Shown in pieces: positions 27,682 through 36,541 of a stretch of DNA of 64,000 nucleotides. Both the position numbers and the translations under genes were made by a program. Positions within the stretch are counted from its first letter, which is position 1, and each line of letters starts with the position of its first letter. Under the pieces are notes generated by a model that searched no databases, was not told where the DNA came from, and saw nothing but the letters and a program-made list of their open reading frames with translations. This stretch comes from Acidicapsa dinghuensis (GTDB taxonomy: Bacteria > Acidobacteriota > Terriglobia > Terriglobales > Acidobacteriaceae), in assembly GCF_025685685.1 (NCBI RefSeq), contig NZ_JAGSYH010000013.1:16478-80477 (forward strand). Reading direction: 5' to 3'.

Positions 27682-29835
27682 TCAGTTCGGTAGTTGCTTC
27701 CAATCGATATACACCGTCTGCTGGCCCATGGTCGCGAAGAACAAATTGAAAGAGTTGTAGTGCGTGGCGGAACTTGGCTGCTGCACCATCGCCTGACTAG
27801 GCGCTCGTACGATAAGCTGTACCGGCGCCGCCGGAAACATCGTCCCGCTCAACTGCCCACCCTGAACCGCAGAATTAGACGACCGGACGATGGTGACAAA
27901 CTTACCGAACGAAGCGGGATTTCCCGTCCAGATCAGCGTTCCCTGAGCCAGTCCTTGCTGCGCCGGCTGCTGCGGTATCTGCGGAATCTGAATCTGCTGC
28001 GCCGGCAACACCACAACGGCATCGTATTCCTGGCCGCAGGCAGCCTTTACCTCGGGCGTCATCGTCTGCATCTGCCGCGCCTGCTTCGTGATGGCCGGAT
28101 AATGCCTGTTCATCCCGGCAGGCAAGCCATCCGCAGCATTGCCATAAACAACCGGAGTTCCCTGGGACAGCTCAGCGCACGCAGGTTTGCTCTCACGCGA
28201 AACCGCAACATATTTCCACGTCGGCGCACCACCGCTACCCGGAATTGTCTTGCTCTCCGGAGCCGCCCCCACGACCAACAGCTCTTTTTCCCGCAGTACC
28301 GGCGGTTTAAGGGCTCCATTGTCGCCAGTCCCGCCGCTGGTTCCCGCACCACCTGTTCCTGCACCACCAGTTCCGGGGCTTCCATGATTCGGATCTGGCT
28401 GCGGAACCACCGTCCCGCCACCTCCGGAGCCTTGTCCACCGTCGTGCTTCTGGGTGTTGTCATCCGTGTGCATCTTGGAGTAGGCCAGCCAGCCACCACC
28501 ACCCAGAGCCGCAACCAGCAGCACAGCTCCAATAGCCAACAGCGCCTTGGACCCACCCTTCTTTTGTTCCGCTCCCGACGTACCCGCGTTGAAATTTCCA
28601 GCGCCAGCATACGGCGTGTTGCCCACCAGCGGCGGAGGACCGCCCTGGCCTATCCCCGGCTGCGAAACCGACGTAGCCTGCCGGTAAAGCCCTTCATCCG
28701 TAACGGTAACGGTTCGCGACCCTTGGCCAAAGGACGACGGTTGCGCAGGAATTACAGGAGGCGCTACCTGCTGCCATCCCCCTCCTAGACCCGCTCCAGC
28801 ACCCGATGAGTTTGGCGGCTGAGCAGGCGGCACATAAACAAGTGGTGGAGGGCCGCCAGGAATAATCGCTTCCGTCTCACGCCGTTGCGTCGGCGTGCCA
28901 GGCTGGCTCGTTCCTCCTGTCCCCGGTTGCGCCAGCTTGCCCACATCCGCAGGCCGGCGAATACTTCGCGTTGACTCCGACGACCCCAGCACTGCGTCGC
29001 GATAGGCTACGAGTGCAGTAATAATTTCTTCGCAGCTCTGCGGTCTGTCTTCCTGTGCCTTCTCCAGGCACCGCATCGTGATGTCGTTAAGTTCCTGCGG
29101 CAGCTTGTCGCGGCGCTCGCGCGGCGGCGTCGGCGTATGCGACACATGAGCCGTCTTGATCTCGTGCTCCGTCTCATACCCCGCATTGCGGTCAAACGGT
29201 GGCCAGCCCGTCAGCAGTTCATAAAACATGCAGCCAAAGCTGTAGATATCCGATCGGCTATTCACATCCCGCGGATTCCGGATTTGCTCCGGACTCATAT
29301 AGTCCGGCGTCCCCAACCGCGAATTCACCTGCGTCACACTGCGCGTCGCGCCTGCGGCCTTGGCAATGCCAAAGTCCATCAGCTTGGCGTGTCCGTCATT
29401 GTCCAGCAGCACGTTCGACGGCTTGATGTCGCGATGAATGATCCCGTTGGCGTGCGCAAAACCCAGCGCGCCTAGCACCTGCATCCCAATATCCACCGCC
29501 TCTGGAATCTTCAACGGCCCCCGCCGCGAATCCAGAATCTTCTCGAGGTCACGGCCATCCACAAACTCCATCACGAGATAGCTGCTGCCGCTCTCCTGCC
29601 CCACCTGAAAAATGCGCACGATATTCGGATGGACAAGCTGGCAGTTACCCTCAGTCTGAAACCGCGCTTCCACTTCCGGATAGCCCTGAAACTGCCGATT
29701 GAGAAACTTGATGGCGCGCAGTTCCCCCGTCACGACATGACGCGCAAGCCACACCTCGGCCATGCCACCTTCGCCCAGCTTTCGCGCCAGCAGGTAATCT
29801 CCTACCCTGGCTCCAACATTGGCATCTATCGCCAT
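27682..29835 (-). CDS. membrane Ser/Thr protein kinase 2, sharing a C-terminal domain with the PP2C phosphatase
   Basis: 717-residue kinase from ATG 29835 (GGAAGG just upstream; a TTG at 29907 gives a longer but less likely frame). The kinase domain (about 13-275) has LGEGGMAEVWLA, Lys43, IIHRDIKPSNVLL with Asp136 and KLMDFGIAK with Asp154. A proline/glycine/glutamine-rich linker is followed by a transmembrane helix (about 427-450, ALLAIGAVLLVAALGGGGWL) and a glycine/threonine-rich stretch. The exported part holds a domain (about 535-610) with VSRESKPACAELSQGTPVVY and VKAACGQEYDAVVVL, clearly like the end of the PP2C phosphatase at 18448-20064. A further beta-rich segment runs to the C-terminus. 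Kinase 3 lies upstream and the ECF sigma gene downstream, both on this strand. Confidence 0.9.
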   Translation of the reverse strand: MAIDANVGARVGDYLLARKLGEGGMAEVWLARHVVTGELRAIKFLNRQFQGYPEVEARFQTEGNCQLVHPNIVRIFQVGQESGSSYLVMEFVDGRDLEKILDSRRGPLKIPEAVDIGMQVLGALGFAHANGIIHRDIKPSNVLLDNDGHAKLMDFGIAKAAGATRSVTQVNSRLGTPDYMSPEQIRNPRDVNSRSDIYSFGCMFYELLTGWPPFDRNAGYETEHEIKTAHVSHTPTPPRERRDKLPQELNDITMRCLEKAQEDRPQSCEEIITALVAYRDAVLGSSESTRSIRRPADVGKLAQPGTGGTSQPGTPTQRRETEAIIPGGPPPLVYVPPAQPPNSSGAGAGLGGGWQQVAPPVIPAQPSSFGQGSRTVTVTDEGLYRQATSVSQPGIGQGGPPPLVGNTPYAGAGNFNAGTSGAEQKKGGSKALLAIGAVLLVAALGGGGWLAYSKMHTDDNTQKHDGGQGSGGGGTVVPQPDPNHGSPGTGGAGTGGAGTSGGTGDNGALKPPVLREKELLVVGAAPESKTIPGSGGAPTWKYVAVSRESKPACAELSQGTPVVYGNAADGLPAGMNRHYPAITKQARQMQTMTPEVKAACGQEYDAVVVLPAQQIQIPQIPQQPAQQGLAQGTLIWTGNPASFGKFVTIVRSSNSAVQGGQLSGTMFPAAPVQLIVRAPSQAMVQQPSSATHYNSFNLFFATMGQQTVYIDWKQLPN

Positions 29836-29961
29836 TTCGCCTTCCGGATTAACAGTAGATTGTGAGTCGGAGTACGGAATACGTGGGGGACGCGCCCGTC
29901 GCTCCAAAGTATACGGCAGAAAAAGTGAGTATCAGTACCACACAAACCGCTCGCCGCTCTG

Positions 29962-32628
29962 CTATTTCATGTCCTTCAAACTATCGCAACCCCACTGGCT
30001 GCCCAGGTTGCAGCCCTTGGAAAGAAACTCCCGCGCCTTGACCGGATCTTTCTGAATTCCCTTGCCCTGCCGGTACATGTTTCCCAGATCCGAACAGCCG
30101 TTCGGGTTATTCAAATTGCATGCCTTTTCGTAATAGCTCACAGCCAGGGAATCATTCTCAGTAACTCCCTGGTGCTCCTCATACATCACACCCAGGCTGT
30201 TGCAAGAACTCGCTTCATCCGCTGCACAGGCCCGTGTATACAGCGAGATGGCTTTCTGGTAATCCTGCTGCACCCCATACGCATGCTGATACATGTAGCC
30301 GAGGTTGTTGCAGCCCTGCATATTGCCGCCGTCGCAGGCCTTTCCGTAAAGCTGAACCGCCCTTGGATAATCCTGGTCAACGCCGAGATGATACTGATAC
30401 ATCCATCCCAGATCTTTGCAGCCCGCGGCATTGCTGCCATCGCAAGCCTTGCTGTAGTAGTACACCGCCCGCGAATTATCCTGAGCAACTCCTTCATGCG
30501 ACTGGTACATCGAGCCCAGGCTGTCGCACCCGATAGCCAGCCCGCCGTCGCATGCCTTGGTGTAGAGAGACAAGGCTCGCTGATAATCCTGCGGAACGCC
30601 GGTGTGGTCCTCATACATCACGCCCTCGTTGTTGCAGGCCGCCATGCTGCCCATCCCGCATCCCTTTTCAAACAGCGTGATCGCTCTCGAATAGTCCTGT
30701 TGCACGCCAAGCTGATACTCGTACATCCAGCCGAGATAGTCGCAACTATCGGCATGACCGCCGTTGCATGCCTGCTCAAACAACGGCTCTGCTTCGGTGT
30801 ACTGCTTATTGTCGTAGAGTGCGATCGCCCGCTTCGCCGTCGCCGACGCATCGCCTGTCTCGCTCTGAACCGGATTCGCCGTCTGGGGCTGCGAGGGGAA
30901 GGAGCTTGGAAATTGCTTGCTTGCATCAGGCTTCGATATCTGCGGTTGAGAAGTTGCCGTCCCTGTCGAGCTCGACGTCGAATCAGCGGATGAGGCTGAA
31001 CTGGTCTCGCTCGAAAGGCTCTCGTTCTTCTTCTTTTGCTCTACGATCGCGAAGACAATTCCAACCACGATTACAAGGGCGCCAGCCACCCCTAAAAACA
31101 CCCTCATTCCTTTCGAAAGGCCGCCGGGCTTGATCGGCCCAGATCCCGCCGAAGGAGTGGTATATCCCGCAACGGCGCCATTGCCCTGTGCAAACCCCGG
31201 TGCTCCCGGATTACCCATCAACTGCGGAGCCTGCTGGTAGTTCTGCTGCCCATAAGGAGGTACAAATGGCGGCGGCCCGGAAGAAGCAGGTCCCGACGAG
31301 GCAGCTCCCGAATAGACCTGTCCTGACGCCACTCCCGGCAAGCCCACGTCCAGAATCGTCCTCGCACGCGAGCCGGAATCGAATCCGCCACCCGGCCCGG
31401 ATACCGGCCCCGACGAAAACCCGCCTTGAGACCCCGAGGAATAACCCGAGGGAAGTCCCTGCGGAAAACCTGAGATGGCCCCCGTTCCAGCAGGCGCAAA
31501 TCCAGTAATCCGGTTCAGTTCAAAAACAAACTCGTGTACATTCGCCGGACGCTGCTCGCGCTCTTTTGCCAGCAGCCGGAACATCAGCGCATCCAGCCCC
31601 GCATAGCACGCCAGATCTGGATTTACCTGGCTCAACGCCGACGGAACAGTATGCACGTGTTGCTCAAACCAGCCTTCGTACGTCTCCGCGTTGAAAGGCA
31701 AGCGGCCCGTCAGCGTCTCAAAAAACATGCAGCCAAGCGCGTAAAGATCAGTCCGTCCATCCAACTCCGACGGCGGAATCACGCCTCGCCACTGCTCCGG
31801 AGCCGCATATTGCGCCGTCATCAGCGGCCGGCCGGTCTGGGTCAACCGGCCCACGCTATCCGACAGCGCCACGATGCCAAAATCCACCACCTTGGCCGTC
31901 TCGCTCTCAGGAGTCCACGCCAGCAGCACATTCTCCGGCTTCACATCGCGATGCACCATCCGCTTCGCGTGCGCTGCACCCAGCGCTTCGGCAACCCCGC
32001 GAACGATATTGAACGCGCGCGCTGGCGGCAACCCCTTGGGCGACTGGTCCAGCAAAGCTCTCAGGCTCGGCCCGTCGACGAACTCCATCGAGATATAAAA
32101 ACTGCCATCCTCGGCCTGCCCCAGTTCCAGCGTCTGCGCGATATTCGGATGCCGCAACTTGCTGGCGGCGCGCGCCTCCTGCAAAAACCGCTGAACAAAT
32201 GTGGGGTTTGAAGCCAGACTGCCGGAGAGAAACTTCAGCGCCCTCGGCTCACCCAATAGCGTATGTTCGGCAAGATAAACAATGCCCATGCCGCCTTTGC
32301 CGATCGTCCGCTCAATCCGGTAGCAGTCGCGAATCATCGTTCCCGGCGCCAGCTCGGTTGTCTCAATCAATACCGCACCATGCGTCGGGCAAGTGCGGTG
32401 ACTCGCGGGATACGACGTCGCGCAGATGGGGCAGAATTTCATTCCGGCGGATGTCCCGATATGCGGGCCGCGATTCGATTCGAGGGAGGAGAACCGTGCG
32501 TCTTGGCCTTGAGAAACACCGTCATTGTCCCATCTCCCGTTCGAGATGGCAAACAGATTAGAGCACGGGGTAACAGGCTCATTGCTGATGAATTGCCGGC
32601 TGGTGAATTGATTGAGTGTCCTATCCAT
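29962..32628 (-). CDS. membrane Ser/Thr protein kinase 3 with zinc ribbon and cysteine-paired Sel1 repeats
   Basis: 888-residue kinase from ATG 32628, which has AGGAG six bases upstream; starts at 32655 or 32442 are less well supported. A zinc ribbon (about 63-88, FCPICATSYPASHRTCPTHG) precedes the kinase domain (about 101-370; IGKGGMGIVYLAEH, MVHRDVKPENVLLA, KVVDFGIVA). A glycine/serine/proline linker and a transmembrane helix (MRVFLGVAGALVIVVGIVFA) follow. The exported C-terminus (about 600-885) has about eight 36-residue Sel1-like repeats, each with a C-x7-C pair as in ACDGGLAIGC and ACDGGNMQGC. That spacing is the disulfide pattern of Helicobacter cysteine-rich Hcp proteins. It is likely first in a unit with kinase 2 and the sigma factor. 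Confidence 0.9.
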   Translation of the reverse strand: MDRTLNQFTSRQFISNEPVTPCSNLFAISNGRWDNDGVSQGQDARFSSLESNRGPHIGTSAGMKFCPICATSYPASHRTCPTHGAVLIETTELAPGTMIRDCYRIERTIGKGGMGIVYLAEHTLLGEPRALKFLSGSLASNPTFVQRFLQEARAASKLRHPNIAQTLELGQAEDGSFYISMEFVDGPSLRALLDQSPKGLPPARAFNIVRGVAEALGAAHAKRMVHRDVKPENVLLAWTPESETAKVVDFGIVALSDSVGRLTQTGRPLMTAQYAAPEQWRGVIPPSELDGRTDLYALGCMFFETLTGRLPFNAETYEGWFEQHVHTVPSALSQVNPDLACYAGLDALMFRLLAKEREQRPANVHEFVFELNRITGFAPAGTGAISGFPQGLPSGYSSGSQGGFSSGPVSGPGGGFDSGSRARTILDVGLPGVASGQVYSGAASSGPASSGPPPFVPPYGQQNYQQAPQLMGNPGAPGFAQGNGAVAGYTTPSAGSGPIKPGGLSKGMRVFLGVAGALVIVVGIVFAIVEQKKKNESLSSETSSASSADSTSSSTGTATSQPQISKPDASKQFPSSFPSQPQTANPVQSETGDASATAKRAIALYDNKQYTEAEPLFEQACNGGHADSCDYLGWMYEYQLGVQQDYSRAITLFEKGCGMGSMAACNNEGVMYEDHTGVPQDYQRALSLYTKACDGGLAIGCDSLGSMYQSHEGVAQDNSRAVYYYSKACDGSNAAGCKDLGWMYQYHLGVDQDYPRAVQLYGKACDGGNMQGCNNLGYMYQHAYGVQQDYQKAISLYTRACAADEASSCNSLGVMYEEHQGVTENDSLAVSYYEKACNLNNPNGCSDLGNMYRQGKGIQKDPVKAREFLSKGCNLGSQWGCDSLKDMK

Positions 32629-33120
32629 CGGATCTCCTAGCTGCGCACCCTTCACAACTTTGCTGACTCATCTATAAGAGCGCAAAACAGAAATGCTTCT
32701 GCTCACTTCCCTTCCGCTGTCATTACCCGCAAATCTTCGCCACGGCGAAAATTGCAGATATTTCCTGCGGAAAGCAGAGACGATTCACACCGATCCAACA
32801 CTTTCCTTATAGGAAGGCAGGGATTTAGAGGGATTTGCCGATTTCATCGCATCACAAGGCCTAAGTACAAACGAGAGTTTTCAAAATCCTTCTACAGACT
32901 CCGTGTTACGATGAATTCCCGCCCCCGTGTTGATGTAATTGCCATCCCTTTTTTTGAAAGGCGTGAGCAAGATCGCCGCCGTTCTCCGCTCTTTATGGTA
33001 GGAAGAGCGCAAAACCGGTCCGAGGATCAAATGAGTGAGCCGGCTCCGGAAGTGCAGTGCGGACGTACCTTCAGGTTCAACTTCGCATCTACCGCTCGAC
33101 TGAATTTGGAGGAGCTCGTT
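32629..33120. promoter_or_regulatory. 492-base divergent intergenic region
   Basis: This lies between kinase 3 and a secreted-protein gene. Two small inverted repeats are visible: TTTCC/GGAAA at about 32761-32774 and TTCCT-TAT-AGGAA at 32803-32815. An open frame from 32752 continues into the next gene, but its residues are not gene-like and a strong ribosome site lies at the 3' end, so I treat it as untranslated leader. No RNA gene was recognised. Confidence 0.4.
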
Positions 33121-34710
33121 ATGAATAAGCTCAGAATTCCATCCTTCGGCGCCGGACCCCTGATGGCAGCAGTAGTCGCCGCGTTTCTAGCATTCAGCGC
33201 TGCGGCGAGCGCCCGTGCCTTCGCCGGCCCTACAAAACCTGCGCCCGCCCCAAAACCTACTGCGCGCCCAGCCACACCGGCAGTCAAACCGCAACAACCG
33301 GCCGCCAAGCCGGCCAATCCGAATGTGCGTCCTGGTATGCCTGCCCGCCCGAGCATGCCGGTCCGGCCCGGTCAGCCGGGCTACCCTCAAACGCGCCCCA
33401 GCAACTTACCAGGCACGCAGCATCCACTCCCCGGCAACGACCGTGGAGCTCTCCCAGGTGGTGACCACCGCGCCATCCCCATGGGTGACGGTCATCCCGC
33501 TCCCGGCAACTTACCGCATACCATGCCTGCTCATACGGGTCCGGCTTTTCATCCCGACGCCAGAGGCCACTTCGTAGGCCCACACGGCGAGGCCGGCTCA
33601 TCGGACCCTCGCACTGGCCGCGTCATAACCATGTCGCGTGTTAATCCAGACGGAAGCCGTCTCGTCGTTCACAACTCACCCACAGGCGTTCCACGCTACG
33701 AGCAGACGCGCATGGAGTTCGGCCACCCGGTTCACACCGTTACCAACGGACACACCGGCTTCGTAGAGCGCGATCTTCGCCGTCCCGGATTCCATGAGCG
33801 CACGTATTACGATCATGGCCACGTCCGCGCTTTCGTCTATCGCGATCATCTATATCGATATGGCCGTTACCCGGTGTACGTTCCGGCCTACTATTACCAC
33901 CCTGCTTTCTACGGAGTCTTTATAGGCGGCTGGGCCGGTCCCGCGTTCGCCTTCTCCTGGGGATCATCGCCGGGCTACGCAGGTTACGGCGCCTACTTCG
34001 CCCCGCAACCGACATATGCATCGCCAAATGCCTGGATGGCTGACTACATCATCAACTCCAACCTGCAGGCAAACTACCAGGCTCAGCAGGACGCAGGTGC
34101 CGACGCAGTCACCAACGGCACCGCCGGACAAGACGAGCAGCAGGACGCAACGCCGCAGCCCATTCCTCAGGATGTTCGCGACTCCTATGCGCAACAGGTC
34201 CAGGCTACTGCCGCTGAGCAACAGGCCGAAGCATCCGGACAGCAACCGCCGGATGATGCAACCGGCGCTATGAGCCCGAACTTCAGCGTCTTCCAGAGCT
34301 ACTCCGATGTGGAAGCCGACAATGGTGGTCATCCGTGCGCGCTGGTCGGCGGTGACTTCGTACGCCGCGAAGAAACTACCCCGGACGGCAATAAGACAGT
34401 AGCCGTCACCGTCGTTACCATCGCCGTGCCTTCGCAAAGCCACTGCCCCATGAACGCAAGGGTCCGGCTCTCTGTCGATACATTGCAGGACTGGTATAAC
34501 AACTTCCTGCAGGCACAGCAGGCAGGCATGGACGCCATGGCAGCCAATCAGGGCCAGAACGGCTTCCCGGCCATTGCCGACACCGGACGGACTGCCAACG
34601 CACTCGGTCAGGCAACACCGGATGACCCGAACGCTGTAGCCGGCGCGATTCAACAACAGTCTGACGCTGCAAAGAGCATGCAGGCTTCAGCTACTGGAGG
34701 CGGTGAATAG
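33121..34710 (+). CDS. secreted proline-rich protein of unknown function
   Basis: 529-residue exported protein. A signal peptide (about 1-36) precedes a proline/alanine/lysine-rich low-complexity stretch (about 37-140: repeated KPTARP, MPARPSMPVRPGQPG units). A His/Arg/Tyr-rich middle follows (GFVERDLRRPGFHERTYYDH, about 215-240), then a Tyr/Gly/Trp-rich segment (YYYHPAFYGVFIGGWAGPAF). The C-terminal part (about 385-480) has one cysteine pair and LSVDTLQDWYNNFLQAQQAG. The mix suggests a surface or periplasmic protein anchored through its proline region, but the family is unknown to me. GGAGGAG eight bases before the ATG fixes the start. Confidence 0.65.
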   Translation: MNKLRIPSFGAGPLMAAVVAAFLAFSAAASARAFAGPTKPAPAPKPTARPATPAVKPQQPAAKPANPNVRPGMPARPSMPVRPGQPGYPQTRPSNLPGTQHPLPGNDRGALPGGDHRAIPMGDGHPAPGNLPHTMPAHTGPAFHPDARGHFVGPHGEAGSSDPRTGRVITMSRVNPDGSRLVVHNSPTGVPRYEQTRMEFGHPVHTVTNGHTGFVERDLRRPGFHERTYYDHGHVRAFVYRDHLYRYGRYPVYVPAYYYHPAFYGVFIGGWAGPAFAFSWGSSPGYAGYGAYFAPQPTYASPNAWMADYIINSNLQANYQAQQDAGADAVTNGTAGQDEQQDATPQPIPQDVRDSYAQQVQATAAEQQAEASGQQPPDDATGAMSPNFSVFQSYSDVEADNGGHPCALVGGDFVRREETTPDGNKTVAVTVVTIAVPSQSHCPMNARVRLSVDTLQDWYNNFLQAQQAGMDAMAANQGQNGFPAIADTGRTANALGQATPDDPNAVAGAIQQQSDAAKSMQASATGGGE

Positions 34711-34743
34711 CTCCCTCCGCAACATCTCGTTCGTTTAGACCAG

Positions 34744-34788
34744 GCATGCGGGAGACACCGCTCGGTTTCTCCCGCGTGGCCTTTTATA
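34744..34788 (+). terminator. rho-independent terminator
   Basis: GCGGGAGA (34748-34755) pairs perfectly with TCTCCCGC (34768-34775) and is followed by GTGGCCTTTTATAT. It lies 34 bases after the secreted proline-rich protein's stop codon. Confidence 0.7.
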
Positions 34789-34852
34789 TCTTCCATTCCA
34801 CAACGCTACCGGCGCTATCGCCAGCCAGCAATTTCACACTAGAGATATTGGG

Positions 34853-35407
34853 ATGAACAGGATTAAGCTTCGCACTGCTGCTGTACTAATCGTCTTGGCC
34901 GCCATCGCAAACTCAGCCTTCACGCAGGACCAGTCCCAACCCTCCCTCCAGGATCAACTCCAGACCATGTACAAGGTTTCCCGCGCAGGCGTTGATTCGG
35001 GCGGCTTCAAAATTCTTGAGGCTGGCACCGTCGTCGTTCTCAAGAAAACCGGCATCATGGCCACGGAGCCTCCTGGCGCTCATAAATTCATGATCAAGCT
35101 GCCCAAAGCCTGCGACAACACCTTCAAAAACGGCAACCTTAGTGTTTCTCGTACCTGCTCCACCACAACCATTGGCTCACGCTTCCTCAATCAGGGCGAA
35201 AAGATGTACATCACCAAGTTCGAAGTGAATCAGAAGTCGGACAAAGTCACCTTCGACCTTGTGGAGTGCGATCAGTGCAACGGCGCTTCAAAACCAAGCT
35301 CTATGAAAGCAATTGTTGTGTTCGATTTTGCCAATAAGTTCCTGGACACCGCCGAACCAGGTCAGGTAGTCGATGTCATCAACCAGGTCTTTCAACCGCA
35401 ACATTAG
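34853..35407 (+). CDS. small exported protein of unknown function
   Basis: 184-residue protein with a signal peptide (1 to about 25, ending NSAFTQ). The mature part starts with a short helix (QDQLQTMYKV) and then alternates predicted strands (GGFKILEAGTVVVLKKTGI, GEKMYITKFEVNQKSDKVTF). It has four cysteines (KAC, RTC and the pair ECDQC) that may form disulfides. The ending is FLDTAEPGQVVDVINQVF. Function unknown; no operon partner is clear, though the calpain-like gene follows after 78 bases on the same strand. Confidence 0.65.
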   Translation: MNRIKLRTAAVLIVLAAIANSAFTQDQSQPSLQDQLQTMYKVSRAGVDSGGFKILEAGTVVVLKKTGIMATEPPGAHKFMIKLPKACDNTFKNGNLSVSRTCSTTTIGSRFLNQGEKMYITKFEVNQKSDKVTFDLVECDQCNGASKPSSMKAIVVFDFANKFLDTAEPGQVVDVINQVFQPQH

Positions 35408-35485
35408 CGCGCATGCTTCTGCCCCGCCGAAGCGGCTGGCGCTCTCAACAACAGCGTTGCCATCCATGCAGGCCGGGAGTTCCCA

Positions 35486-36541
35486 TTGCGCCAGCCATCT
35501 CTTTCCGTCTCAGGTCCGATTTCACAAATCGCTTGCTTTCTCTTTGCTTTCTTCCTTGCGTCCATAACGGTTGTCTCATCCGCAGCGCAGGCAGATACAA
35601 GCCTTTACGGCCCCAGCGGAGTAAGCCCAACCGCGGTTCGTCAAGGTACGTTGGGAAGCTGCTTCTTTCACGCCTCACTCGCTGCCGTCGCCAGATCCAA
35701 TCCCGATGCAATTCGCCGTGCGATCTCTGGCGATTTCCAGCGCGGCTTTCAGGTTCACTTCGTCGATGGACCGCAGGAGCTTGTCTACCGCAGCGATGTC
35801 GAATACGCTCGCAGCCATAATTACGATCGCTCCGAAGGTGTCTGGGTAACGGTCCTGATGCGAGGCTACGCCCAGCGCGAATTACGTCATAGCATGATCG
35901 AAGCGGTCCAGCACTCTACCTCGATCCCTTCTTTCGCCAAGCCCGTGGCTCTCTCGATGCTGCAGCAGTCAGGCCCTCTGCTGCTCGCCTACGACCGCGC
36001 AGTTCGCTCCGTTGTCGGCCAGAATGGACAGATTGATCTCGCCAGCTTTGACGCGAATCTAACCCGCGAGATCCACGCACTGGGCATACCCGCAGCGCAG
36101 GCTCAGGTCATCGGCGGCCTGCTCGATCGTGGTGGGCTCTACAACGCCATTGAAGCTACCGTGCAGAAAAACGGCGAAGTCTTCGGAGCCTATCGCGGCC
36201 TCGGCCAGGGAGGCATTCCTATCAGTGTTCTGCAAGCCTTGCTCGGCAGTGCAAACTCTTCAGCCGTCACAGACTATAACCTGATGCATATTCTCCAAGC
36301 CGTACATACCAATCGCGCCGCAGCGGTTGCCGGTACACGCGCATCCAGTTCGTTCAATGGATCGGACTGGTTCGTGGCCTCTCATGCCTACACCGTGCTC
36401 GACTACGACTTCTCGCGCGGCGCGATTGAGCTACGCAATCCGTGGGCTTTTCGTCCCGGCCCCGATGGGGTTTTCTGGCTTCCTCTTTCCAGCTTCCGCT
36501 CGGCCTTCGATTTCGTCTCGTATCACGATGCCGCCAACTGA
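35486..36541 (+). CDS. exported calpain-like cysteine protease (C2 family-like)
   Basis: 351-residue protein with a signal sequence (about 13-36, IACFLFAFFLASITVVSSAA). The mature part contains the calpain-type catalytic core. QGTLGSCFFHASLAAVA around Cys59 matches the calpain Gln-x-x-x-Gly-x-Cys-x-x box. His300 lies in SHAYTVLDYD. Asn318 in RNPWAF completes the Cys-His-Asn triad, followed by GVFWLPLSSF as in calpains (the DGEFW-like segment). No EF-hand or C2 domain is present. Calpains are mostly eukaryotic, and bacterial ones are sparse and little studied. The frame has a TTG start preceded by CGGGAG. Its 3' end overlaps the convergent histidine kinase gene by 19 bases. Confidence 0.8.
   Translation: MRQPSLSVSGPISQIACFLFAFFLASITVVSSAAQADTSLYGPSGVSPTAVRQGTLGSCFFHASLAAVARSNPDAIRRAISGDFQRGFQVHFVDGPQELVYRSDVEYARSHNYDRSEGVWVTVLMRGYAQRELRHSMIEAVQHSTSIPSFAKPVALSMLQQSGPLLLAYDRAVRSVVGQNGQIDLASFDANLTREIHALGIPAAQAQVIGGLLDRGGLYNAIEATVQKNGEVFGAYRGLGQGGIPISVLQALLGSANSSAVTDYNLMHILQAVHTNRAAAVAGTRASSSFNGSDWFVASHAYTVLDYDFSRGAIELRNPWAFRPGPDGVFWLPLSSFRSAFDFVSYHDAAN

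Noticed and set aside
29335..31500. Possible CRISPR-like or DNA tandem repeat in the kinase 3 region because of periodic sequence
   Set aside because: The periodicity is 108 bp of diverged coding repeats (Sel1), not identical repeats with spacers.
32752..33120. 123-residue extension of the secreted proline-rich protein
   Set aside because: It would bury the signal peptide; GGAGGAG just before ATG 33121 gives a clean exported start.
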